A stretch of DNA of 64,000 bases from DASSJT01 sp963715025. GTDB taxonomy: Bacteria > Actinomycetota > Actinomycetes > Actinomycetales > Dermatophilaceae. A program made the position numbers and the translations under genes. Below the pieces are notes generated by a model that did no database searches, had not been told where the DNA came from, and was given only the letters and a program-made list of their open reading frames with translations. Position 1 is the stretch's first letter; each line of letters begins with the position of its first letter. Shown in pieces: positions 33,827 to 41,626 of this stretch. The stretch is from NCBI GenBank assembly GCA_963715025.1, contig CAVQQQ010000003.1, forward strand, positions 62,001 through 126,000, given 5' to 3'.

Positions 33827-34629
33827 AGGGCGACCACCTCCTCGCGGTGGGCGGTCACGGCCTCGGGGCCCAGAAAGCGCCGGGCGAGCCGGCTGAACTC
33901 CGCAGGGTCGCCCGTAGTCAGGAATTCGTGCTCCGGCTCCGGTAGCCCGTCGTGGCGCAGCTCGCCCCGATCGGCCAGCACCCGGAAGACGTCCTTGGCG
34001 GTCTCGTCAGCGCTGGACACCAGGGTCACCTCGTCGCCCATGACGTAGGAGATGACCCCGGTCAGGAGGGGGTAGTGCGTGCAGCCCAGGATCAGGGTGT
34101 CGACCCCATGCTCCTGGAGCGGCGCGAGGTATCCGCGCGCGACCCCCAGCAGCTCCTCGCCGCTGGTGATCCCGGCCTCCACGAACTCGACGAACCGCGG
34201 GCACGGGGCGCTCGTCACCTCGAGGTGCGGTGCCGCGGCGAAGGCGTCGAGATAGGCCCGCGAGTTGTGCGTGCCCTGGGTCGAGATGACTCCGACCCTT
34301 CCCGAGCGGGTCGCCGCTGCCGCACGCCGGACGGCCGGCCGGATCACCTCGATGACGGGTACGTCGTAGCGCTCGCGCGCATCGTGGAGCATCGCCGCGC
34401 TTGCGGTGTTGCAGGCAATGACCAGAGCCTTGACGCCGCGCTCGACGAGCCGGTCGACGCACTCGAGCGCGAACTGGCGGCTCTCGGCGATCGGTCGGGG
34501 GCCGTAAGGGGCCCGTGCGGTGTCGCCGAAGTAGACGATCGGCTCGTGGGGCAGTTGGTCGAGCACGGCTCGTGCGACCGTCAGCCCACCGAAACTCGAG
34601 TCAAAAATGCCGATTGGTGCGTCCGCCAC
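33823..34629 (-). CDS. murI: glutamate racemase
   Basis: 268 residues. Makes D-glutamate for peptidoglycan. Substrate and catalytic motifs: GIFDSSFGGLTVARAV, VYFGDTARAPYG, IACNTASAA with the first catalytic Cys and LGCTHYPLL with the second. GTG 34629 (VADAPIGIFDS) is preferred; the frame opens further to 34668 but relatives start here. Standard neighbour of the MBL hydrolase. Confidence 0.95.
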   Translation of the reverse strand: MADAPIGIFDSSFGGLTVARAVLDQLPHEPIVYFGDTARAPYGPRPIAESRQFALECVDRLVERGVKALVIACNTASAAMLHDARERYDVPVIEVIRPAVRRAAAATRSGRVGVISTQGTHNSRAYLDAFAAAPHLEVTSAPCPRFVEFVEAGITSGEELLGVARGYLAPLQEHGVDTLILGCTHYPLLTGVISYVMGDEVTLVSSADETAKDVFRVLADRGELRHDGLPEPEHEFLTTGDPAEFSRLARRFLGPEAVTAHREEVVAL

Positions 34630-34791
34630 GCGAATCAGGGTAGGCCCGGGCACGCTGAGGGCAGGCACCGGCGGGTCGTCTCCTCCGTCACACTGGCCGG
34701 CCGAGCCTCACCCGAGCCGGACCCAGCCCGGCCGAGCCGGACAAGTGCGCGAGTTAGACGGGTCCGGGCCGGGCCACGTCGCCCGTGGCGC

Positions 34792-35202
34792 AATGGCCTG
34801 CGCCTCGCCCTCGGCGACATCGGGGACGGCGCCGAGAGCACGATGGAGGTCCGCTACATCAAGGGCGTCGAGCGGCCGCACGGCCTCCCGCCATCGCGGA
34901 GGCAGACGCCTGGGTCCATCGCCGGGCAGCGTCTGCGGCGGGACTTCGAGTACGAGGACTACCACGTTGTCGTCGAGGTCGACGGGCAACTCGGGCACGC
35001 CGGCGCCGGGATGTGGACCGATCGCCGGCGTGACCGCAGGGCGGCCCGCGAGGGCAAGATCACCCTCCGCGCCGGATGGGTCGACGTCACCCACGAACCC
35101 TGCGAGCTGGCACAGGACATCGGGCTCACCCTCCAGGCGCAAGGCTGGACCGGGTTGCTCACGCCATGCTCGCCCGACTGCTCCGTCAACGGCGCGACCT
35201 AG
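34792..35202 (+). pseudogene. remnant of a DUF559 / restriction-endonuclease-like protein
   Basis: The frame encodes LRLALGDIGDGAESTMEVRY, a VERPHGLPP stretch and then the PD-(D/E)xK-like core DYHVVVEVDGQLGHAG with RRDRRAAREGKITLR and WVDVTHEPCELA. This is the C-terminal half of the widespread actinobacterial DUF559 proteins, often with an AbiEi-type winged helix in front. The N-terminal half is missing: upstream bases (34630-34790) encode nothing similar. An ATG at 34843 could start a 119-residue fragment, but without a ribosome site. Probably a decaying gene. Confidence 0.6.
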
Positions 35203-35269
35203 CCCGTCAGAACCGGGTCAAGTCGCGCGCCTCATCGCCGCGGGCCTGATCGCACCGCGCCAGACCGCC

Positions 35270-35968
35270 TCATGGGTGCATCAGCGCATGGGCCAGCGTC
35301 TCCTGCAGCCAGGTCAGGAAGTCGTAGACCGTGAGGGCGTAGACCAGCGGCTCGTCGGGGTCGAGCCTGGCGGCGAGGGCGCCAAGGCGGTCGGCATCGT
35401 CGTCGTCCTTGAGACCAAGGCGCTCGCCGAGCACCAGTCGCACGTCGGTGAGGGCCACCACGAAGGCCAGCGCCTGTGCCTGGTCGAGGCGGACCCGGTC
35501 GTTCCGCACCGCGCGCAGCGCCGCGATCGACGCGGTCAGGTTCCGAGCCTTGCGGGTGCGCAGGGTCTGCTCGGTCAGCCGACGGAATTCGGCAGCGGCC
35601 TCCTGGTCGTCGTGATGGCCCGGTGGGAACAGCCGCCCGAGAGCCGGGTCGCGGTCGTCGCTGCCGTATGCCGGGTGCCCGCCTGGTGCGCCCGCACCAC
35701 CCGCCGCTCCGGTCCCGGCCTCGCCCTCCCCCTCGCCCGTCCCGCCGAGCCCCTCCTCTCCCTGGTCCTCGGGACTCAGCGAGACGCCCATGCCCACCCC
35801 GCCGATGCCGGCGACGATGTCATCGAAGACGTCCCCCGTGTCCCGGGTAGCGCCTTCGGGGTCGACGAGCTGCAGGACCTGCTCCATCAGCCCCACGACG
35901 AGGGCGCGTTCCGCCTCGTCGAGCCGGCCGGCATACTCGCCGCCCTTGCGCTTGAACGCCTTGGCCAC
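35270..35968 (-). CDS. DUF2017 family protein
   Basis: 232 residues. Helical N-terminal part (LDEAERALVVGLMEQVLQLV), a Gly/Glu-rich insert of ~50 residues in the middle (GEEGLGGTGEGEGEAGTGAA), then RRLTEQTLRTRKARNL and the conserved end VYDFLTWLQETLAHAL. DUF2017 genes directly follow clpS in many actinobacteria, as here (0-base gap), suggesting a link to N-end-rule/ClpAP proteolysis; the biochemical function is unknown. The linker is longer than I would expect. Confidence 0.9.
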   Translation of the reverse strand: MAKAFKRKGGEYAGRLDEAERALVVGLMEQVLQLVDPEGATRDTGDVFDDIVAGIGGVGMGVSLSPEDQGEEGLGGTGEGEGEAGTGAAGGAGAPGGHPAYGSDDRDPALGRLFPPGHHDDQEAAAEFRRLTEQTLRTRKARNLTASIAALRAVRNDRVRLDQAQALAFVVALTDVRLVLGERLGLKDDDDADRLGALAARLDPDEPLVYALTVYDFLTWLQETLAHALMHP

Positions 35969-36259
35969 TCACACGTCCTTCTGGAAGGTGGCCCACAGGC
36001 CGTAGCCCTGCAGCGCCTCGGTGTCGGCCTCCATCTTCTCCCGGGTGCCGGAGGAGACTACGGCCTTGCCCTTGGTGTGGACGTCGAGCATGAGCCGCTC
36101 GGACTTCTCGCGGCTGTAGCCGAAGTATGACTGGAAGACGAAGGTGACGTAGGACATCAGGTTGACCGGGTCGTTCCACACCAGCGTGATCCACGGAATG
36201 TCCGGCTCGAGGACCTCGCTGGAGGAGGTGACTTCCTCTTCGACGGGGGCGATGGACAC
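35969..36259 (-). CDS. clpS: ATP-dependent Clp protease adaptor ClpS
   Basis: 96 residues. Delivers N-degron substrates to ClpC/ClpA. The core reads ITLVWNDPVNLMSYVTFVFQ, the KSERLMLDVHTKGKAVV segment and DTEALQGYGLWATFQ. The GTG at 36259 has a GGAGG only two bases away. The divergent pncB starts 15 bp further, so regulatory sequence must overlap the genes. Cotranscribed with DUF2017. Confidence 0.93.
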   Translation of the reverse strand: MSIAPVEEEVTSSSEVLEPDIPWITLVWNDPVNLMSYVTFVFQSYFGYSREKSERLMLDVHTKGKAVVSSGTREKMEADTEALQGYGLWATFQKDV

Positions 36260-36274
36260 GGCCTCCACAATAGG

Positions 36275-37651
36275 GTGCCGTCTGTGAGTCCCGACAACCC
36301 TGCAGCGGGCCGGGCGGGCTCCACCGCGACCGGCCACGACGCGGCCGCGGTCAGCACCGCCCTGCTGACCGACCACTATGAGCTGACCATGGTGGAGGCT
36401 GCGCTGCGCAGTGGCGCGGCGCGGCGCCGGTGCGTGTTCGAGGTGTTCGCCCGGCGGCTCCCCGAGGGGCGGCGGTATGGCGTGGTGGCGGGCGCTGGGC
36501 GTCTGCTCGAAGCCATCGCGGCGTTCCGGTTCGACGAACCCGAGCTCGACCAGCTCCGGGGGACGGGGGTCGTCGACGAGGCCACTCTGGACTTCCTTGC
36601 CAGGTACCGCTTCACCGGTGATATCTGGGGGTATGCCGAGGGCGAGGCCTACTTCCCCGGCTCCCCAGTGCTCGTGGTCGAGTCCGACTTCGCCCATGGC
36701 GTTGTCCTCGAGACCCTGGTGCTGAGCATCCTCAATCACGACAGCGCGGTCGCCAGCGCGGCGTCGCGGATGACCCAGGCCGCCAGGGGCCGGCCGTGCA
36801 TCGAGATGGGCTCGCGGCGCACCCACGAGTGGGCCGGTGTCGCTGCCGCGCGCGCTGCCTACATCGCGGGATTCGCCAGCACCTCCAACCTGGAGGCCGG
36901 CCGACGCTATGGCATACCCACCTTGGGCACTGCCGCGCATGCGTTCACGCTCGTCCACGACTCGGAGCGGGAGGCCTTCGAGGCCCAGGTGGCATCGCTG
37001 GGCGCGGGCACGACCTTGCTGGTGGACACGTATGACGTGGCACATGCGGTGAAGACCGCCGTCGAAATCGCCGGCACGGGCCTGGGGGCGGTACGGCTCG
37101 ACTCGGGCGACCTGCTGGAGCAGGCACGAGAGGTGCGGGCGCAGCTCGACGCGCTCGGCGCGGTGGATACCAGGATCGTGGTCACGTCAGACCTGGACGA
37201 GCACGCCATCGCGGCCCTCGCCGCCGGGCCGGTCGATGCTTATGGCGTGGGCACCTCGCTGGTGACCGGGTCGGGCGCGCCCACGGCCGGGATGGTCTAC
37301 AAGCTGGTGGCGCGCGCCGAGGACAGCGGCAGCCTCGTGGGGGTGGCCAAGCGGTCGAAGGACAAGCTCTCGGTTGGCGGCCGGAAGTGGGCCTTGCGGC
37401 GGCGCGATGCGCACGGTGTGGCCGAACTGGAGGTGATCGGCATCGGAGAGCGGCCGCAGGCGGACACGGACGACCGCGACCTGCTCGTGCAGCTCGTTCG
37501 CGAGGGAGAGCCGGTGGAATCGCCCGCAGGGTCACTCGAGGCGGCGAGGGCAAGGCACACGGCCTCGGTGGCCGAGCTGCCCCCAGCCGCGCACCAGCTC
37601 CAGCGCGGCGAGCCGGTGATCGAGACCCTCTACGAGGAGTACCTCGCCTAG
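36275..37651 (+). CDS. pncB: nicotinate phosphoribosyltransferase
   Basis: 458 residues. Converts nicotinate and PRPP to NaMN in NAD salvage. Motifs: LLTDHYELTMVEAALRSG, FEVFARRLPEGRRYGVVAG, IEMGSRRTHEW, AGFASTSNLEAGRRYGIPT, the GAVRLDSGDL phosphate site and GVGTSLVTGSG. Start at GTG 36275, or GTG 36284 (VSPDNP). Contains two CGGCATAC-type sites; the second uses the rare ATA codon (GGC ATA CCC). A nicotinamidase gene lies 3 kb away. Confidence 0.94.
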   Translation: MPSVSPDNPAAGRAGSTATGHDAAAVSTALLTDHYELTMVEAALRSGAARRRCVFEVFARRLPEGRRYGVVAGAGRLLEAIAAFRFDEPELDQLRGTGVVDEATLDFLARYRFTGDIWGYAEGEAYFPGSPVLVVESDFAHGVVLETLVLSILNHDSAVASAASRMTQAARGRPCIEMGSRRTHEWAGVAAARAAYIAGFASTSNLEAGRRYGIPTLGTAAHAFTLVHDSEREAFEAQVASLGAGTTLLVDTYDVAHAVKTAVEIAGTGLGAVRLDSGDLLEQAREVRAQLDALGAVDTRIVVTSDLDEHAIAALAAGPVDAYGVGTSLVTGSGAPTAGMVYKLVARAEDSGSLVGVAKRSKDKLSVGGRKWALRRRDAHGVAELEVIGIGERPQADTDDRDLLVQLVREGEPVESPAGSLEAARARHTASVAELPPAAHQLQRGEPVIETLYEEYLA

Positions 37652-37660
37652 GTCGAGGGC

Positions 37661-38117
37661 CTAGGTCGGAGGCCGCTTGGGGAGGAACCGGTAGGCAAGC
37701 AGGAGCAGCAGTCCCAGGACGCCTGCGGCCATGCGGTACTCGACCACTTCGCCCCAGTGGTGGAGCGCTGCCGCCGCAAGGCACTCGCGCCCGGGGAAGT
37801 ACTCCTGGAAGTCGGCGCACCAGGTCGCGAAGGCGCAGCCCGCCGTGCGACGCGGCCACCTCCGAGGGGCGCCCGAAATGCCGTACCGCCTCGGTCTCTG
37901 CGGCGTCGCGGTCGGCTCCTGCGCGCTCGAGACGTGCCGCGGTCGAGTAGAGGTGGTCCTCCGCCTCGGCGAGGATCCTGCGGGCCTGGTGCGGATCGGC
38001 TCGGAGTTCGCCCAGAAGCCGGTCGAGGTATTGCTCGATGGGCGAGTCGTCGCGCCGGTCCGCTGCGGCCTCGCGCCGGCCCGTTGTTGTCCCGCGCTCA
38101 CCGGGCCGGTCGCTCAT
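37661..38117 (-). pseudogene. permease-prefix (HAAS) domain protein, frameshifted
   Basis: The start at 38117 overlaps the PadR stop (ATGA). The first ~85 residues are a typical prefix domain: SPIEQYLDRLLGELRADPHQ, ILAEAEDHLYSTAARLE, then EAVRHFGRPSEVAASHGGL. After about 37,830 this frame becomes Pro/Arg nonsense, while the next frame continues sensibly as FQEYFPGREC, LHHWGEVVEYRM and a hydrophobic span AAGVLGLLLLLAYRFLP to a stop at 37661. One indel near 37,800-37,830 explains this. Such proteins pair with PadR regulators and usually contain or control a permease. Could be a sequence error. Confidence 0.65.
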
Positions 38118-38437
38118 GCTGTCGCCCCCAGCATCGCGTGCATGCCGCGCGCGAACGTCAGCCAGTCGGCGCGCTTGGCCAGCAGGGCCTTTCGGCCGGC
38201 GGCGGTCTGCGCGTAGGTGCGTCGTCGCCGTCCCCCCTCGACGGCCCAGCGGCTGCCCAGCAGCCCTTCCTCCTCGAGCCGGTGAAGCGCCGGGTAGACC
38301 GTGCCCTCGAGGAGATCGAACTGGCCCTCGCTGCGCTCCCGGATGCGGTTGATCACGGCATAGCCGTGCGCCTCACCGTGACTCAGCGCGGCGAGGAGAA
38401 GCAGGTCCAGATGTCCGGGGGATGACGTGCGGCCCAT
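38114..38437 (-). CDS. PadR family transcriptional regulator
   Basis: 107 residues: a winged helix (DLLLLAALSHGEAHGYAVIN, EGTVYPALHRLEEEGLLGSRW) with the wing GGRRRRTYAQTAAGRKAL and a short C-terminal helix. PadR proteins repress their own operon and usually a transporter or membrane partner, here the HAAS-domain protein overlapping its stop. A start-proximal ATAACTAGGTAT (38441-38452) just upstream may be part of its operator. Confidence 0.92.
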   Translation of the reverse strand: MGRTSSPGHLDLLLLAALSHGEAHGYAVINRIRERSEGQFDLLEGTVYPALHRLEEEGLLGSRWAVEGGRRRRTYAQTAAGRKALLAKRADWLTFARGMHAMLGATA

Positions 38438-38479
38438 ACCTATAACTAGGTATGGGCCGCGTGCCCGTCAAGAGGGTCG

Positions 38480-39595
38480 TCAGGCGAGAGCGTCCTCGAC
38501 GGTGATCGAGGGCATGCCGTGCGCCGCGGCGACCGGTCCGTTGGTGACGTGCCCGTCGAAGGTGTTCAGCCCCAGCGCCAGCGGCCGGTCCTCGGCCAGG
38601 GCCTGCCGCCAGCCCTTGTTCGCCAGCGCCACGGCATACGGCAGGGTCACGTTGGTCAGCGCGTAGGTGGAGGTGTGCGGCACCGCCCCGGGCATGTTCG
38701 CCACGCAGTAGAACACGCTGTTGTGGACCTGGTAGGTGGGGTCGGCGTGCGTGGTCGGACGGGAGTCCTCGAAGCACCCGCCCTGGTCGATCGAGATGTC
38801 CACCAGCACCGACCCGGGCTTCATCCGGGAGACCATCTCGTTGGTCACGAGGGTCGGGGCCTTGGCACCGGCCACCAGGACGGCTCCGATGACCATGTCG
38901 GCGTCCGAGATGGCCCGCTCGATCTCGTACCGGTTCGATGCGACGGTCTGGCAGTGCCCCTGGTAGATCGCATCGGCGTAGCGGAGCTTCGCGACGTTCA
39001 GGTCGAGCAGCAGCACCTCCGCCTGCATGCCCAGGGCGATCGCCGCCGCGTTCATGCCGGACACCCCGGCGCCCAGGACGACCACCTTGGCGGCGTAGAC
39101 GCCGGAGACCCCGCCCATCAGGATCCCCCGCCCGCCCTGGGCCCGCATCAGCGTGTGCGCCCCCACCTGCGGCGCCAGCCGGCCCGCGACCTCGCTCATC
39201 GGCGCCAGCAGCGGCAGCGACCGGTCGGGCAGCTCCACCGTCTCGTACGCGATCCCGGTCACCCGGCGGGTCGCCAGCTCCTCGGTCAGCGGCCGGTCGG
39301 CGGCCAGGTGCAGGTAGGTGAACAGCGTCTGCCCCTCCCGCATCCGGGGGTACTCGGAGGCGATCGGCTCCTTCACCTTCAGGATCAGCTCGCCCTCGCC
39401 CCAGATGTCGTCGACCGACTCGAGGATCTTCGCGCCCGCTGCCAGGTAGTCCTCGTCCGCGATCGAGGAACCCACCCCCGCCTCGCGCTCCACGAACACC
39501 TCGTGCCCGTGCACCACCAGCTCGTGCACCCCGGCCGGCGTGATCGCCACCCGGTACTCGTGGTTCTTCACCTCGCGGGGAACGCCCACCTTCAT
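38480..39595 (-). CDS. ald: alanine dehydrogenase
   Basis: 371 residues. NAD-dependent reversible deamination of L-alanine. Starts MKVGVPREVKNHEYRVAITP; catalytic K75 (LKVKEP) and H96 (YLHLAAD); nucleotide loop VVLGAGVSGMNAA; C-terminal MPGAVPHTSTYALTN. An Lrp-type gene diverges 129 bp away, the usual ald control arrangement. A CGGCATAC site lies in the coding sequence at 38633. Confidence 0.96.
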   Translation of the reverse strand: MKVGVPREVKNHEYRVAITPAGVHELVVHGHEVFVEREAGVGSSIADEDYLAAGAKILESVDDIWGEGELILKVKEPIASEYPRMREGQTLFTYLHLAADRPLTEELATRRVTGIAYETVELPDRSLPLLAPMSEVAGRLAPQVGAHTLMRAQGGRGILMGGVSGVYAAKVVVLGAGVSGMNAAAIALGMQAEVLLLDLNVAKLRYADAIYQGHCQTVASNRYEIERAISDADMVIGAVLVAGAKAPTLVTNEMVSRMKPGSVLVDISIDQGGCFEDSRPTTHADPTYQVHNSVFYCVANMPGAVPHTSTYALTNVTLPYAVALANKGWRQALAEDRPLALGLNTFDGHVTNGPVAAAHGMPSITVEDALA

Positions 39596-39724
39596 CTTTG
39601 CTGCCTCCTCGTTGAGTTCACCGATTGGGGATGAGAATGCAGGAAATGCAGATCTACACGCCAGTCACATCAAGATTATTCTGCCGCTCAGCATCATAGG
39701 GAAGAACTCACGAAGGGGTGCCCC

Positions 39725-40255
39725 ATGTCCCAGTCCGCGCCGAACAATCTTCAGCGCCCTCTTGACAGCACCGACAGGGCGATCCTCGAACAGCTCGAAC
39801 GCCACGGACGCATGCCCAACAACGCCCTGGCCGACGCCGTGGGCATCGCCCCCTCGACCTGCCTGGGGCGGGTCCGCAGCCTGGTCGAGAGCGAGGTGAT
39901 CCTCGGCTTCCACGCGGACATCGCCCCCTGGGCCATGGGCCGCGACATCCAGGCCGTCATCGCCGTGCGACTGCAGCACCACGCCCGAAGCGCCATCGGC
40001 TCGTTCGCCGACGGCTTGATCGGCCTCCCGGAGGTGCGCAACGTCTTCTTCGTCGCGGGCAGCTACGACTTCCTCGTGCACGTCGCGTGTCCGGACACCG
40101 ACCGGCTTCGCGAGTTCGTGGTCGAGACACTCAGTGGCAACCCCGACGTTGCGGGCACAGAGACCAACCTGGTCTTCGAGCACCGCCGCGCCGACGCGCC
40201 TCCCAAGCGGCCGAAGGCCCCCACGCAGCGGTCGGCGCAGGCCAGCAAGCGCTGA
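39725..40255 (+). CDS. Lrp/AsnC family regulator, probable ald activator
   Basis: 176 residues: helix-turn-helix (LDSTDRAILEQLERHGRMPN, IAPSTCLGRVRSL) and a RAM ligand domain (VIAVRLQHHARSAIG, VRNVFFVAGSYDFLVHV). The C-terminal ~20 residues are basic (PPKRPKAPTQRS...), longer than usual. Divergent from ald; the AT-richer gap (39596-39724) holds loose repeats GCAGGAAATGCAGA and TCTGCCGCTCAGCA that may be Lrp boxes. Confidence 0.9.
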   Translation: MSQSAPNNLQRPLDSTDRAILEQLERHGRMPNNALADAVGIAPSTCLGRVRSLVESEVILGFHADIAPWAMGRDIQAVIAVRLQHHARSAIGSFADGLIGLPEVRNVFFVAGSYDFLVHVACPDTDRLREFVVETLSGNPDVAGTETNLVFEHRRADAPPKRPKAPTQRSAQASKR

Positions 40256-40282
40256 CCTGCGCCGATCCTACTGCGGCACTCC

Positions 40283-40480
40283 CTACGACGACGGCTGCGG
40301 TGCCTCACACTTCACCTTGGGGTTGAGTCCCACGTAGTTCAGCGGCCCAGCCACCACGGTGACGACAGTGGTGCTGAGGTGGGAGCAGCTCGAGCTGTTC
40401 GAGTTGTAGTAGCCCCGCTGCCCGGCCGCCACGGCGCCGATGACGAGCCACAAAACCACAACAATCGCTCCGATGCGCAT
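40283..40480 (-). CDS. small secreted or membrane-anchored protein of unknown function
   Basis: 65 residues. A hydrophobic N-terminal helix (MRIGAIVVVLWLVIGAVAAG) could be a signal anchor, followed by an exported tail with two cysteines (SSSCSHLSTT and NPKVKCEAP) and Tyr/Asn-rich stretches. The ATG at 40480 is preferred over GTG 40486 because AAAGG lies five bases upstream. I know similar small proteins in actinobacteria only as hypotheticals. Function unknown. Confidence 0.65.
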   Translation of the reverse strand: MRIGAIVVVLWLVIGAVAAGQRGYYNSNSSSCSHLSTTVVTVVAGPLNYVGLNPKVKCEAPQPSS

Positions 40481-40587
40481 GGTCACCTTTCCGGTTCATC
40501 CGTGCCAAGTGTGTTGATCTTTACCCCTTTTGCGCATTGTTCAAGCAGGCGCACCGCGGCGAACCCCGCCAGTCGTAGCCTCGGGGA

Positions 40588-41190
40588 ATGACCACCAGCC
40601 GCGCGCGCCCGGGCCAGCCTCCTAGGGCGCTGCTCATCGTGGACGTGCAGAACGACTTCTGCGAGGGCGGGTCCCTGCCCGTCGAGGGTGGTGCCGCGGT
40701 CGCAGGGCGGATCAGCGCGTACGTCCTCGAGCACATGGACGACTACGCCGCGATCGCCGCGACCGCCGACTGGCACGAGGACCCCGGATCGCACTGGTCG
40801 CCCACACCGGACTACGCGACGAGCTGGCCGGTCCACTGCCAGGTGGGCACCGACGGTGCCCTGTTCCATCCCGCCGCCGAGCCGGCCTTCGAGCACGTCG
40901 AGGCCATCTTCCGCAAGGGCCAGCATGCGGCCGCCTACAGCGGTTTCGAGGGTTTCACTGTGGAGGCCGACCGGCGCATCAGCCTGGCCGACTGGCTGCG
41001 CGACCGTGCCGTCGAGGATGTCGACATCGCGGGCCTCACGACCGACTACTGCGTCCGGGCTACCGCCCTGGATGCCGTCGAGGAGGGCTTCAGCACCAGG
41101 GTTCTCGTCGGCCTGACCGCCGGCGTCGCACGGGACACCACCCAGCGCGCCATCGCCGACCTGACAGCCGCCGGCGTCGAAGTCGTCTGA
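40588..41190 (+). CDS. pncA: nicotinamidase / isochorismatase-fold hydrolase
   Basis: 200 residues. Deaminates nicotinamide to nicotinate, feeding pncB. Catalytic triad Asp (IVDVQNDF), Lys (FRKGQ) and Cys (LTTDYCVRATA); the metal-binding Asp-His set sits in ATADWHEDPGSHW. The pairing with pncB 3 kb away supports an NAD salvage role over other isochorismatase-like activities. Followed by a broken VapC-like gene. Confidence 0.9.
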   Translation: MTTSRARPGQPPRALLIVDVQNDFCEGGSLPVEGGAAVAGRISAYVLEHMDDYAAIAATADWHEDPGSHWSPTPDYATSWPVHCQVGTDGALFHPAAEPAFEHVEAIFRKGQHAAAYSGFEGFTVEADRRISLADWLRDRAVEDVDIAGLTTDYCVRATALDAVEEGFSTRVLVGLTAGVARDTTQRAIADLTAAGVEVV

Positions 41191-41214
41191 CAGATGCAGA
41201 GGAGGTGACCGGCT

Positions 41215-41406
41215 ATGACCAGGTACGTGATCGGTCCGGACGTGGCCCTTCGCCTGGCCCAGGACGAGGTCGTGATCCCCGACGAGCATGAGCTCCTGGC
41301 GCCGACGCTCCTTCGCTCGCAGCTGTTGGCGCTGCTCTACGGGGCGGTGCACGCGCATGCTGTAAGCGACCTGGTGATGGTCGCGCCCATCGAATCGCCG
41401 TCCTGA
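41215..41406 (+). pseudogene. truncated PIN-domain (VapC-like) toxin
   Basis: 63 residues starting MTRYVIGPDVALRLAQDEVV, with EHELLAPTLLRSQLLALLYG. This equals the first third of an actinobacterial PIN-domain family of about 130 residues; the later acidic residues are missing and the last ~15 residues are out of context. A good GGAGGTGA precedes the ATG, so a short peptide may still be made. No antitoxin is adjacent. Bases 41407-41626 downstream contain no continuation in any frame. Confidence 0.6.
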
Positions 41407-41626
41407 TCGAAGGCAAATCACGCGCGTCCAGGCCCATGGAGGTCCCCGGCCGGAATCGCCGCTGGCAGCCGATGGGAGATGTTGATCGCCCGCTATGAAC
41501 TGAGCGTTCGAGGCGATGGGCCTCGCTCGGCTCCCTGGGTTGCCAGACGGTAACGCTTTGTCAGCCTGACCGCAGACGGCGGGTAGCTCTGCCTCGGCGG
41601 ACGCGGCGCCCCGCAAGGCCCCGGGA

